From Porticoccus sp950063125 (GTDB taxonomy: Bacteria; Pseudomonadota; Gammaproteobacteria; Pseudomonadales; Porticoccaceae), in NCBI RefSeq assembly GCF_963973895.1, contig NZ_CAXBBF010000004.1: 64,000 bases of DNA. One strand, given 5' to 3'. The stretch's first letter is position 1; every line of letters begins with the position of its first letter. A program made the position numbers and the translations under genes. Of the stretch, positions 44,410 to 53,644 are shown piece after piece. The notes below the pieces were generated by a model, which worked only from the letters and a program-made list of their open reading frames with translations, had not been told where the DNA came from and did not search any database.

Positions 44410-45294
44410 TCATTTCAACCTGTCTTGAAGCTTGTTCGCATCAATCGTCAGCTGGGCCAATCTTTCCAGCATCTGACTGGTATGAGAACGAATCACCGCA
44501 GGGTTGCTGTTAAAGGATTTTCCCTCTTTGATCAGGCGCTTCAATTGTTGTCTGGCCAGAAAGGCCTTGCCTTTATTGAGCAGGGTTTTCGTGGTGGTAG
44601 CCCGCCTGTCGTCAAAAATTGAGACCAGATTTGCCGGCTCATAGGCCACATTGATGGACTGGCACCAGTCATGCCATTTGAACTGATTGATGTGGGGCAT
44701 GGTGTTAATGGGCAACCAGGGTATGCCATAGGCATCTGCGATAATTGCCCCATGAAGCGATTCAGTGATGACGTATTTGGAGGAAATCAGATCGTTAATA
44801 ACGATGAGGGGGTCTTTTGTCCTTGGGTCAATGTGGTGAACTCCCAGGTCATGGGCGATATTCTTCCAATAGCCACTTTTTGCGGTGTCGCAATGCATGA
44901 TCAATGACACCTCATGAATTTTTTCGGCTTCGGGTATAAATTCCCTTAACAGAACAGCGGGATCAGTCAGCGCTTTCGATGGATCAATGCCCAGCTTTTT
45001 GGCGGTTTGCGGCCCCCTGACAAAATAGATATTGTACTTTTCATCGATCGTCGGCGGAGAGAAATAACCCACCCCGGAGCCCGCAATAAATTTTACTGGC
45101 AGAGGGGGGATTCTCTGGTCGAGTATGGTGCCAATCCCATACAGCAGAGCTGCTTCCCGGTTGTTTTCCTCGTAGTATTCGTCACCATGTTTGGCGGTAC
45201 CCTGAATGACGCCAGGCAGTAACTTTGGCCACAACCAGGCATTCAAATCGTCTCCAAAATTACCTTCGTTGTCATGGTAGTAACAGAGCTTCAT
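44410..45294 (-). CDS. Polysaccharide pyruvyl transferase family protein
   Basis: A 294-residue protein of the CsaB/WcaK-like pyruvyl transferase group. These enzymes attach ketal-linked pyruvate to polysaccharide sugars from phosphoenolpyruvate. Signature parts are MKLCYYHDNEGNFGDDLNAW, the GSGVGYFS segment, YFVRGPQTAKKLGI, and SSKYVITESLHGAIIADAYG, which contains the GT-B-like donor site. Some members transfer other groups, so the call is at family level. It sits 47 bases after the sulfotransferase gene and before the ATP-grasp fusion. Confidence 0.85.
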   Translation of the reverse strand: MKLCYYHDNEGNFGDDLNAWLWPKLLPGVIQGTAKHGDEYYEENNREAALLYGIGTILDQRIPPLPVKFIAGSGVGYFSPPTIDEKYNIYFVRGPQTAKKLGIDPSKALTDPAVLLREFIPEAEKIHEVSLIMHCDTAKSGYWKNIAHDLGVHHIDPRTKDPLIVINDLISSKYVITESLHGAIIADAYGIPWLPINTMPHINQFKWHDWCQSINVAYEPANLVSIFDDRRATTTKTLLNKGKAFLARQQLKRLIKEGKSFNSNPAVIRSHTSQMLERLAQLTIDANKLQDRLK

Positions 45295-45341
45295 AAATTG
45301 GTTGCCTCAGGCCGTTTGAGATTGGTTGCTATGAACAGACT

Positions 45342-46133
45342 TTATTGTATTTCATCCAAATAAAAGGGAACACGTTCAGGGAAATACTCCCTGATTAGAT
45401 TCTCGCAGTGGCCCCATACCTTTCTTGTCAGATAGTGCTCATCAATGCCCCCTATAAAAGAGGCTTTTTCGGGTTCGGAGTTGGCGTGTGAGGTATTGAT
45501 GTGTCGTGCATTGATGTTTAAAAACCGGGCAATTTCTCCAGCTTCCCGAGAGAGGTTATCTGTTCTGATGTAAAGGCTGGCAGCCTCGGGAAGATGCTGC
45601 TTTGCCAGCAGATAGTGTTCATTATATTGGGACAGATAGGCATCCAGGGAAGCCAACTGGTTGGCCTCGAGAACGGCCTCTTCCGGATCATACCCCCGGG
45701 TTTTGTCCATCCAGAAATACTGGCGATATTCCTCCCATTCCGGCGGATGTTTTTTGAAATGAAAGTTGATTCTGGATCTGATCCAGCTCAGTGGCTCCCT
45801 GACGGTAATTAAATATTTTGCGTCGGGAAACATGTCAGTGATTTCCTTTGCTATATAAATTAATGAATGGGTAGATTCCATTTCAAGGTTCAGTTTTCTG
45901 TCCCGTTTCTCAATAAAGGACTGAACCTCTTCGTCCGTCATTTCATTTTTTAAATAGTTGATGATTTGATGATTAGTTTCGGAAATAGCTGGCTCGTGGG
46001 CCGAATCAAAGTGGGCCTTAAACATGGAGGAGATGGACGTTGTGCCGGTCTTGGCGGCACCGATACAGTAACAATGAAATCGTCGGGGCAATACCTTGCG
46101 GGTTCTGAGCCGCAATTGATTATAAATAGACAC
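45342..46133 (-). CDS. Sulfotransferase family protein
   Basis: A 263-residue PAPS-dependent sulfotransferase. The 5'-phosphosulfate-binding loop is CIGAAKTGTTSISSMF near residues 23-38. The 3'-phosphate region is YLITVREPLSWIRSRINFHF with a conserved Arg and Ser. The GTG start at 46133 is preceded by AGGAG six bases upstream. It would add sulfate to a sugar of the polysaccharide. PAPS synthesis genes are not in the window. It is in the same operon as the flippase, 33 bases after its stop. Confidence 0.88.
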   Translation of the reverse strand: MSIYNQLRLRTRKVLPRRFHCYCIGAAKTGTTSISSMFKAHFDSAHEPAISETNHQIINYLKNEMTDEEVQSFIEKRDRKLNLEMESTHSLIYIAKEITDMFPDAKYLITVREPLSWIRSRINFHFKKHPPEWEEYRQYFWMDKTRGYDPEEAVLEANQLASLDAYLSQYNEHYLLAKQHLPEAASLYIRTDNLSREAGEIARFLNINARHINTSHANSEPEKASFIGGIDEHYLTRKVWGHCENLIREYFPERVPFYLDEIQ

Positions 46134-46166
46134 AGTGACTCCTGTTCAGGAACTTGATTCTGGTTG

Positions 46167-47606
46167 TCATATCCTGCCCTTTCCGGCAAAGCTGTTTATT
46201 TCATTGTAAAAGGCGTGCCTGGAAAGCTTGAGGCCAACGATCCACCCCACAAATGCCGCTGCCATCAACAGGGCAAAATGAACATAAATACTTTCGATAT
46301 GTCCCTGCATCAAGGCGTTTACAGCCAGTGTTGGCACTATGGTAAAAATTAATGGTACCAGTCCCTGGACGGCAGGTTTTGCAGCATCTTTCATCCCAAT
46401 GCCAAATACCTGATTTGCATAAAACTGGCAGGCGATAAATCTGACAATAAAGAATCCCACCAGTGCCAGGCAGACCGCTTTCAGTCCGACAAAGCAGGCT
46501 CCGCCCACCATTAGGATTTTTGCAACGTTCGAAATGACCTTGATTTTCAGAGTGATTCCCGGTCTGCCATAGGCAATGAACAGGTTGTCGGCAAACAGAA
46601 ATGATGGCAGCAGTATACCCGCCAGGCAGAGAATTTTTACCAGCGGAATGGCGGCGTCCCACTGGGTGCCATACAACACCCTTATGGTCTGTTCCGTGTA
46701 GAGAAAAAGGAAGGTAAAAAAGGGCCAGGCAAAAACATAGGAGTAAGTGACAGCCTTGAGATAGCTCTCCCTCAGCTTGCCAGTGTGAATGTTGTCCCGG
46801 GAGAAAAGCGGCAGGATGACCCCGCGGATACTGCTGACAAAGATATGATCGAACAGTGAAAAAGTACCAAAGGCCCGGGAAAAGTAGCCCAGCTGCGCGA
46901 GTCCGAGCATGCGGGCGATCAGGGCATCAGTGATACTGGTGGCAAACTGGTTGATGATATTACCTGCACCGACAATGGAGCCGAACCTGAATATATTTTT
47001 GGCGCCTTCCAGGGTGGGGGTAAGACTCACATCCCGGGGCCGAAAGAACACTGACAGAAGTACAATGCTGGAGGTCTCGGTGATCGCGCCATAGGCGAGA
47101 CAGAGATAGCCGGAACCGGTGTAGGCTGTTGTCAGGGATACACAGATGCCCAGCAGGGTTGCAGTCAGGCCAATAGCTGCGGTGATATGAAAGCGCATTT
47201 TCTTGCGCAGCAATGCCAGGGTGATAGTGCCAAAGGGGATGATAAAAAAGTTGAAGGAGAGAATCCTGATCAGCGTTTCTATGCCTTCTTCCTGAAAAAA
47301 ATCGGCAATCAGGCCCGCCGCGAAAAACAGCAAAGTCCCCAGCGTCCAGGACATCAACAGGTTGAGCGTGAAGGTTGTTCTGATTTTCGTCTCATTCAAT
47401 GCTTTTTCCTGAATAATGTACTGATTCAGGCCAAAGTCGCGAAAGAGTTGGGCCAGCGCTACGATGGCAAAGCCCGCACTGAAAATACCAATCTCTTCCG
47501 GCGTCAGCAGCCGGGCCAGGATCATGGTTGAGACAAACTGAAAGGAGAGCGTCAGATACCTGCCGGTGATACTGAATCCAATGGCTGTGCGAGTGGTGAT
47601 AGTCAT
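46167..47606 (-). CDS. Lipid-linked oligosaccharide flippase (Wzx/PST family)
   Basis: A 479-residue polytopic membrane protein of the MOP/PST superfamily. About 12-14 helices are evident. The N-terminal part reads LARLLTPEEIGIFSAGFAIV and FRDFGLNQYIIQEK, and the mid-region has FRFGSIVGAGNIINQFATSI. It would move undecaprenyl-linked repeat units across the inner membrane. It is the first gene of the five-gene minus-strand operon (flippase, sulfotransferase, pyruvyl transferase, ATP-grasp/phosphatase, esterase). A 288-base region separates it from the divergent deacetylase. Confidence 0.9.
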   Translation of the reverse strand: MTITTRTAIGFSITGRYLTLSFQFVSTMILARLLTPEEIGIFSAGFAIVALAQLFRDFGLNQYIIQEKALNETKIRTTFTLNLLMSWTLGTLLFFAAGLIADFFQEEGIETLIRILSFNFFIIPFGTITLALLRKKMRFHITAAIGLTATLLGICVSLTTAYTGSGYLCLAYGAITETSSIVLLSVFFRPRDVSLTPTLEGAKNIFRFGSIVGAGNIINQFATSITDALIARMLGLAQLGYFSRAFGTFSLFDHIFVSSIRGVILPLFSRDNIHTGKLRESYLKAVTYSYVFAWPFFTFLFLYTEQTIRVLYGTQWDAAIPLVKILCLAGILLPSFLFADNLFIAYGRPGITLKIKVISNVAKILMVGGACFVGLKAVCLALVGFFIVRFIACQFYANQVFGIGMKDAAKPAVQGLVPLIFTIVPTLAVNALMQGHIESIYVHFALLMAAAFVGWIVGLKLSRHAFYNEINSFAGKGRI

Positions 47607-47721
47607 CAGGTCGAATAAACTCTGGGTTTGGCAGGCAATTTTGTAACGGACTGCAAGTCTATCTTATATTCGACTGCGTGAAGAACACTCCGCCAAATAA
47701 GATATTCTTTGTCCTTACCGG

Positions 47722-47754
47722 ACCGGCGCTGATCAGCGCTCTAATCAGGCCGGT
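47722..47754. repeat. Nested inverted repeats in the 47.6-47.9 kb divergent region
   Basis: A perfect 14-bp palindrome, GCGCTGATCAGCGC (47726-47739), lies inside outer arms ACCGGC (47722-47727) and GCCGGT (47749-47754). It lies between the divergent flippase and deacetylase genes. It is a candidate operator or a folding element; no known site is recognised. Confidence 0.45.
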
Positions 47755-47894
47755 GTTCTGAAGATGTAAAACATCCTGACAACCCTTCTGTCCGCTGTGG
47801 TTTCGGCCAAAAACGTAAAAAATACCGACAGTTGTTAGTGGCCTCGCACGCTGTCAGAATCCTTGGCTTGGAGCAAACGTCCGAGGATTAATAA

Positions 47895-48860
47895 ATGAAC
47901 CATCTGCTGTACAGCGCAGTTGCCAGAACACTGCCCCTTGTGCTGCAGACAAAAAATAAACAGCGGGTTTGTATTCTCACCTACCACCGCGTATTGCCTG
48001 AACGTGATTACATGCGCAGTTCCGAGCCGACAGTGGCGACGTTCGATTGGCATATGGAGTTGCTCGCCCGCTACTTCAATCCGCTTTCGCTGTCTGATGT
48101 CATTGCCAGACTGGACAGCAATGATCTGCCGGAAAGGGCTGTTTGCGTGACCTTCGACGACGGGTATGCCAACAACGCAGAATGTGCGTTACCGGTACTG
48201 CAGCGTTGGAATATACCCGCCACCGTATTTATCTCCACGGGCTTCCTCAATGGTGGCCTGATGTGGAATGACGCGGTGATCGAGGCATTACGAATTGCCG
48301 GTAGTGGCGAGTTTGATCTGCGTTCGCTGGGTCTGGCTACCTACGATCTGGCTGATTTCCAACACCGCAGGCAGGCAGCGGGTCAGATTATTCGTGAAAT
48401 CAAGCATTGGCCACCGGAAAAGCGCGCCGAGGCTATTCGTGTTATTGAGTCTATGGTAGGGCCCTTGCCGGAAAATATGATGCTGACCAATGCTCAGGTG
48501 AAACAATTGGGTGATGCCGGTATCGAGATTGGTGCCCACACAAGGACACACCCCATCCTGGCCATGCTGAAACTCGCCGATGCCCGGCAGGAAATTCAGG
48601 CTTCAAAAGATGCGCTGGAAATACTCACAGGCAAACCGGTGCGGTATTTTGCCTACCCCAATGGTCGGCCCGAGATCGATTATCGGCTGGAGCACCGCGA
48701 TTTTGTTAAATCCATCGGTTTTGCGGGCGCGGTATCTACCCAGTGGGGCGTTGCCAGCGAGTCGAGCGATCGCTGGCAGATGCCGAGATTTACCCCCTGG
48801 GATCAGACGCCATTGCGGTTTATGGTGCGTTTACTGGCAATGTTCAGGAACCCGGCTTGA
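47895..48860 (+). CDS. Polysaccharide deacetylase family protein
   Basis: A 321-residue carbohydrate esterase 4 enzyme. The opening VCILTYHRVLPERDYM and CVTFDDGYANNAECALPVL carry the catalytic and metal-binding Asp pair. AHTRTHPIL holds the His-x3-His ligands, and YFAYPNGRPEIDY the later loop. GAGGAT precedes the ATG. No clear signal peptide is visible. It would deacetylate a polysaccharide or its precursor. It converges with the TPR gene, leaving three bases between stops. Confidence 0.87.
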   Translation: MNHLLYSAVARTLPLVLQTKNKQRVCILTYHRVLPERDYMRSSEPTVATFDWHMELLARYFNPLSLSDVIARLDSNDLPERAVCVTFDDGYANNAECALPVLQRWNIPATVFISTGFLNGGLMWNDAVIEALRIAGSGEFDLRSLGLATYDLADFQHRRQAAGQIIREIKHWPPEKRAEAIRVIESMVGPLPENMMLTNAQVKQLGDAGIEIGAHTRTHPILAMLKLADARQEIQASKDALEILTGKPVRYFAYPNGRPEIDYRLEHRDFVKSIGFAGAVSTQWGVASESSDRWQMPRFTPWDQTPLRFMVRLLAMFRNPA

Positions 48861-48863
48861 GGT

Positions 48864-49571
48864 TTACTGATCGTCGCCCGACGACCACTGTCCGACCGCT
48901 TTCAGTTTGTCCCTGAGGCCGGGAAGCGGGAATCCCCTTTTGTAGAGACTGGTGGCATAAGTTCTGGCTTCGGGATATTTTTTGAGATCCACCAGCAAGA
49001 GTGCAAGGTTGTACTGAATCTGTGGGTTGTGGGGGTCAAGCTCAATGGCCTTTTCGTACAGCTCAAGTCCCTTTTGCTGATGGCCGGTCTGGTGAAGAAG
49101 AATACCGTACAGCATGTGGGTGGTTGCATCATTGGGGCTGAACTTAATGGCCCGCTGTAGATAGCACTCTGCTGGAGGGTAGCGGTCTGTATGGCCATCG
49201 GGCCATGTATTTATACGGTAACGAATAGTGCTGTACAGCGCCCGGTGATGGTTTGGCCAGGCCCTCAGAGTGTAACCGATATCCCCGAGGGGGGAGGGGC
49301 TGGTTTGGCCCTTGATCAGCTGTTCTACCTCTGGATTAAAGTGATGCTTTTCCACAATATTGAGCTGCCCGGGTAACTGGTTGCGCAATAAATAGTCAAA
49401 CGGGCCAAAATTTTCCAGACCGCCCTCACAGGGTGCGCCTTTGAGTGTGTCGCCTACCCAGGGAGCATGGCCGACAGGCACTGAAAAAGCTGACGTGCTG
49501 TATAGCAAGAACACAGAAAACAGGGATAGAACAAAACAGTGGGGCAGCGTTACTTTCGTCAACTTGTGCAT
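48864..49571 (-). CDS. Secreted TPR-repeat protein
   Basis: A 235-residue exported protein. A signal peptide covers residues 1-29 (ending STSAFS-VPVG). A short domain with paired Cys (PCEGGLENFGPFDYLLR) comes before about three TPR units (from AECYLQRAIKFSPNDATTHM onward). TPR proteins scaffold complexes, and similar small TPR proteins sit in exopolysaccharide operons. The ATG at 49571 is preceded by AGG; an ATG at 49592 is possible. It lies between two deacetylase genes, on the opposite strand. The exact role is unknown. Confidence 0.7.
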   Translation of the reverse strand: MHKLTKVTLPHCFVLSLFSVFLLYSTSAFSVPVGHAPWVGDTLKGAPCEGGLENFGPFDYLLRNQLPGQLNIVEKHHFNPEVEQLIKGQTSPSPLGDIGYTLRAWPNHHRALYSTIRYRINTWPDGHTDRYPPAECYLQRAIKFSPNDATTHMLYGILLHQTGHQQKGLELYEKAIELDPHNPQIQYNLALLLVDLKKYPEARTYATSLYKRGFPLPGLRDKLKAVGQWSSGDDQ

Positions 49572-49738
49572 GGGAAACCTGTAAAGAGCCATAGAAAGCC
49601 AAATACCCGCGAGTGTAAGCTTTCAGTAGGTGATAAAGTGCACATTAATTATACGGCACCTCTGCCTGTAAAAGGGTTTGTGTCAGTGATCCGGTCGACA
49701 GTCACTTTGACTGCTAATACTGCCAGAGTGCAGGGTAA

Positions 49739-50773
49739 ATGTCAGAAATGAAACAGTGGATATTTCATTTAGCGAAGTATACGGGGCTGTTTGCCCTGTG
49801 CCGTCGGATAACCGCCCGTAATCTGCGCATACTTGCCTACCATGGAATCTGGCTCGGTCAGGGCCATTATGGCAATTATCTTTTTATGAGTGCCGGTAAA
49901 TTTGCCGCAAGGATGCAAAAAATCCAGGCGCTTGGCTATCCGGTGTTAAGTCTGTCTGAGGCATTGACCCGCCGGGAAAACAATACACTGCCAGCCAATA
50001 CGGTGGTGCTGACCATTGATGATGGCTGGTATGGCACTTACCTGCATATGCTCCCCGAGCTGGAAAAGCATCAATTCCCAGCCACCCTGTATGTCACCAC
50101 TTACTACAGTGAAAAACAGTGGCCGGTGGCGAATGTCGCACTGCATTATCTGGTCTCAAGGACAGACCTGGTGAGAGTATGTCTTGCCGATCTCGGCATC
50201 CCCGGTGACCAGGTTTATGACCTGGCAGAAAGTGACCAGCGGTCAGACCTTGCCAAAATACTGCAATGCCATCTCGAACAGTTGCCCGGTGAAGATGAAC
50301 GGCAGGCCTGTCTCTGGCAGGTGGCAGACCAATTGGGCTTTGACCGGGAGCAGATTTGCTCAGAGAAGTGGTTTCACCTTGCCACGCCCTCCCAGGTGCA
50401 GGAAATGTCCCGACGCGGCCTGGATATTCAGTTGCATACCCATCGCCACCGAATCTCGAAAGCGGGACACTTCTGCATTGAAGAGGAGGTAGAGGATAAT
50501 CGTGAGCGACTGGAACCTCTGACAAAACAGCCACTGCAACATTTCTGTTACCCCAGTGGCGTGTATGATCGGACTATCTGGCCATACCTGAAAAAGCTGG
50601 GTATTGCCTCAGTCACAACCACTGCGCCGGGCTTGGTCGGCAGGGGTGCCGAGATGTATGCGTTGCCCCGGATTCTGGATGGCGAGCATGTTTCAGACTT
50701 GGAGTTTGAGGCGGAACTGTCCGGTTTGCTTGAGCTGAAGCGGTCTTTTTTCAAATGGCTGAAAACAGGATGA
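49739..50773 (+). CDS. Polysaccharide deacetylase family protein
   Basis: A 344-residue carbohydrate esterase 4-like protein, the third in the window. Motifs are ILAYHGIWLGQGHYGNYLF, VVLTIDDGWYGTYLHMLPEL with the Asp pair, and IQLHTHRHRISK with the metal-binding histidines. YPSGVYDRTIW lies near the C-terminus. AGGG stands a few bases before the ATG. It shares little with the 47.9 kb deacetylase except motifs. A 258-base AT-rich gap follows; I see no gene in that gap that I can support. Confidence 0.85.
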   Translation: MSEMKQWIFHLAKYTGLFALCRRITARNLRILAYHGIWLGQGHYGNYLFMSAGKFAARMQKIQALGYPVLSLSEALTRRENNTLPANTVVLTIDDGWYGTYLHMLPELEKHQFPATLYVTTYYSEKQWPVANVALHYLVSRTDLVRVCLADLGIPGDQVYDLAESDQRSDLAKILQCHLEQLPGEDERQACLWQVADQLGFDREQICSEKWFHLATPSQVQEMSRRGLDIQLHTHRHRISKAGHFCIEEEVEDNRERLEPLTKQPLQHFCYPSGVYDRTIWPYLKKLGIASVTTTAPGLVGRGAEMYALPRILDGEHVSDLEFEAELSGLLELKRSFFKWLKTG

Positions 50774-51031
50774 TTTGAAGAGCAATGGAAAAAATAAAAA
50801 AATACCTCAGTACTATTCGGATGCTATCTAAGTGCGACAAACTACAAAAAAACGGGTTCGTCAGCCCAGTAACCGTCTTTCTCTACAGTATGAAATTCGT
50901 AAGAGTTATAGTTTATTAGCGACAGAACCGGTTATTTTTGAATTGTATAGTTTGCTAGGTTAAAGCGGGCTTGCTTATGCAAGGTTAACCACCTGCAGCG
51001 CGTTAAGTGGAGAACAGGGCAAGGTGTGTAC

Positions 51032-52204
51032 ATGACTGAAATATGCTTGAAAGATAGCACTTTAACGCAGACAGGTCAGAAAATACATGTGCAGGCCGTT
51101 GTGGAGGGCTGTGAACCCCTGTGGTTTGAGTTAGATGAGCAATTTCAGTCCATGATCGACCGCGAATCAGTGGATGCCTTTTTTATTCTGTATACCTGGC
51201 TTGCCATGGAGCGGGGTTTGAATCTCAGGATCGAAGGTAAGGTGTCCAGCCAGCTGACTGATTCCGTGACACAAGATATACAAAAAATGTTTCTCGCGTT
51301 ATGCCCCCGTTTGCATGAGATTGATATTGAAGTACTCAATCCGGAGTCATTCTGGCCAGAGTCAGCGGAAGCCTCAGCAACGGGGTTTAGTGGTGGGGTG
51401 GATAGCTGGTATACAGCCCTGCATGCTGGGGACAATGGTACCCCGTATGCCTATTATTTGTTCGCAAATACAGGGCAGCATGGCAAAGACAACGTTGAAG
51501 AAGTTTTTGCGCAAAGATTTGCTGTTGCGGAAAGCGCCTTGCGTACCATGGGTAAACCCCTGATAGCGGTCGATAGCAATATTGACAGTGTCTTCAGAGA
51601 GCGCTTTCAGCAGCGTGACGTAATAGGCAATATTGCCTGTGCGCTGTTATTGCAGCAGGGTATTTCCAGATATGATTATTCTTCCAGCTATGCGCCTGAA
51701 GACCTGGGGGTGTTCGAACACTACGACATGTCGATTATGGACCCCTATCTTCTGCCATTACTCAATACCGAGAGAATCCGTTTTTTCTCCATTGGGGATG
51801 ATGCCGGAAGAATAGAAAAACTTGAATATATTGCATCCAGGGAACTATTCAGCAATGAAATATATGTATGCATAGAAAAGACAGTCCCCATAAAAAATTG
51901 TGGCTATTGTTTTAAATGCAGAAGAACACAGCTTGCCCTGGAAATCATCGACAGGATGGCGTTGTTAAAAAATAATTTTGACTTTAGTTTCTATAAAAAA
52001 ATACGACTGGCTTCCATGGTCGGGTTATTTTCAAGTGCGGATAAAAGCAATCTTGATCTTGAAATAAAAAGCGCACTAATAAAAAAATATGGCTTGAATA
52101 TATTTTTTGTTCGTGTCCTTTCAGTTTTCTGGTCTTTGGCAAAGAAGTTGATGCCAGAGGGTGTGAGATGGCGAGCAGAGCAGAAGTTTCCCTACTTATG
52201 GTAG
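51032..52204 (+). CDS. PP-loop ATPase-like protein with CGxCxKC motif (first of pair)
   Basis: A 390-residue protein whose central domain resembles the N-type ATP pyrophosphatases (QueC, asparagine synthase, NAD synthase). The PP-loop is GFSGGVDSWYTAL near residue 120. A four-residue Cys cluster, NCGYCFKCRRTQ near residue 290, suggests a zinc site, as in QueC. The N-terminal 110 residues are unique to me, and a basic, aromatic tail of about 80 residues ends it. It would adenylate a carboxylate or carbonyl oxygen of an unknown substrate and add nitrogen or sulfur. The ATG at 51032 has AAGG upstream. Base composition is lower in GC than its neighbours. Function unknown. Confidence 0.7.
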   Translation: MTEICLKDSTLTQTGQKIHVQAVVEGCEPLWFELDEQFQSMIDRESVDAFFILYTWLAMERGLNLRIEGKVSSQLTDSVTQDIQKMFLALCPRLHEIDIEVLNPESFWPESAEASATGFSGGVDSWYTALHAGDNGTPYAYYLFANTGQHGKDNVEEVFAQRFAVAESALRTMGKPLIAVDSNIDSVFRERFQQRDVIGNIACALLLQQGISRYDYSSSYAPEDLGVFEHYDMSIMDPYLLPLLNTERIRFFSIGDDAGRIEKLEYIASRELFSNEIYVCIEKTVPIKNCGYCFKCRRTQLALEIIDRMALLKNNFDFSFYKKIRLASMVGLFSSADKSNLDLEIKSALIKKYGLNIFFVRVLSVFWSLAKKLMPEGVRWRAEQKFPYLW

Positions 52205-52243
52205 CTGCATTGTGCTTATAGAGTTTTATCAGGAGCTATTCAA

Positions 52244-53416
52244 ATGAACAAAAAATTACTCATAAGTAATATCAACACAAAGCAGGAAGGTGGGTTTAAT
52301 ATTTTATCTGCTGATGTTGATGGTGATTTAATTTTTTTTAAAGTTCCAGATAAATTCTCCTTATACATAAATGCTGAATGGTTTATTGGTATTTCTCTGC
52401 TGGAGGCGATGGTTTCCCAGCGGGATATAGAGGTTGATGCGGGTGTGGCTGTGTCCCGGGTTTTTTATGATCGGCTCAGTGAATTACAAACGATATATGC
52501 CAAGTGGAATCCCAAGCTTAAAAAAATCGCATTGAACTGTGAGTTGAGCGATCACGATAAGCAGTTCACTCATATTGGAAGTTTTTTTTCTGCGGGGGTT
52601 GATAGCTCCTTTACCCTTATCGCCAAACGTGACGAAATCACTCATCTTGTTATGCTGCGCGGATTCGATATGGGCGATGATGATTCAGCCTGGAATCGCC
52701 GTATTGAGAACCAGACAGCGTTTGCTGAAAGCTGTGGTAAAGAATTGATACCGGTGGATACCAATGCCCGGGACTGGACAGAGGAAAAGGAGATCGGCTG
52801 GAGTTTTGCCCATGGACTATTAATCTCTTCTGCAGGTGAAAATCTGGGTATGAACCGTCTTTATGTTGCCTCATCGCATACGTATGACAACCTGTTCCCC
52901 TGGGGTTCTCACCCACTAACTGACCCGATGTGGAGCACGGAGTCAACCAAAGTGATCCATCACGGTTCCGGATACAGTCGTACCCAGAAGACAAAAACAA
53001 TTCTGGAATCCCCCGATGTAGCTGAAAACCTTCAGGTATGCTGGAAAAACATTGATAAAAACTGTGGGCAGTGTTCTAAGTGTATACGAACCATGGCAGC
53101 AGTATTCCTGTTAAATAGCGAGGTCAAATCGCTACCAAAACTTCAGATGAGTCAATTAAATAAGCTTCAGCCTACTACCGAGTCATTAAAGTCTACCGTA
53201 ATAGATTTGCTCCTTCTGGCTGATGAGACAGGTAATATTGAATTCTACAAAAAACTAAAAAAATATTACTTGAAGTATGAGAGAAGTAAAATAGGCCCGC
53301 TGATCGATAAATGCTTTCTAAACGGTATATTAAAGAGGGCTTACCGGCGTGTTATGAAGCCAAAGTGGTTAAATCTCAGAGTGGTTCCGATCAATACAGA
53401 AAATTATGACCTTTAA
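52244..53416 (+). CDS. PP-loop ATPase-like protein with CGxCxKC motif (second of pair)
   Basis: A 390-residue relative of the preceding gene. The PP-loop is SFFSAGVDSSFTLI near residue 112 (Ala instead of the first Gly). The Cys cluster is NCGQCSKCIRT near residue 275. A downstream conserved patch, YVASSHTYDNLFPWGSHPLT, could be the substrate pocket. The C-terminus is basic. AGGAG precedes the ATG by nine bases, and the gene begins 39 bases after the first. The two proteins are diverged in sequence, so they may be subunits or act on different substrates. Like the first, it is AT-rich and its function is unknown. Confidence 0.7.
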   Translation: MNKKLLISNINTKQEGGFNILSADVDGDLIFFKVPDKFSLYINAEWFIGISLLEAMVSQRDIEVDAGVAVSRVFYDRLSELQTIYAKWNPKLKKIALNCELSDHDKQFTHIGSFFSAGVDSSFTLIAKRDEITHLVMLRGFDMGDDDSAWNRRIENQTAFAESCGKELIPVDTNARDWTEEKEIGWSFAHGLLISSAGENLGMNRLYVASSHTYDNLFPWGSHPLTDPMWSTESTKVIHHGSGYSRTQKTKTILESPDVAENLQVCWKNIDKNCGQCSKCIRTMAAVFLLNSEVKSLPKLQMSQLNKLQPTTESLKSTVIDLLLLADETGNIEFYKKLKKYYLKYERSKIGPLIDKCFLNGILKRAYRRVMKPKWLNLRVVPINTENYDL

Positions 53417-53644
53417 TGTAAAATTTTTAACAGTTCACTAATGCCAAAAAGTGTAAAGAAACTAGATCTTCGGGCAAGCGAAGGTTTCATGGTCTTCTGT
53501 TGTCTTGCGAAGTCCAAGTCATAGAGATATATGATTTGCCTAGTTGTTTGCCGGTCACAGCGAGAAAATAGCCACCGAGGTCTGTTTTTTCAATGTTAAA
53601 CCTGACAAAACATCTTGCAGAAGCTCGCTGTCAGCCTCCTGTAA

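Noticed and set aside
50785..50919. 44-codon open frame after the 49.7 kb deacetylase
   Set aside because: It has a basic start and hydrophobic end, but its only purine-rich ribosome site is too close to the ATG, it is short, and it lies in AT-rich DNA where such frames arise by chance.
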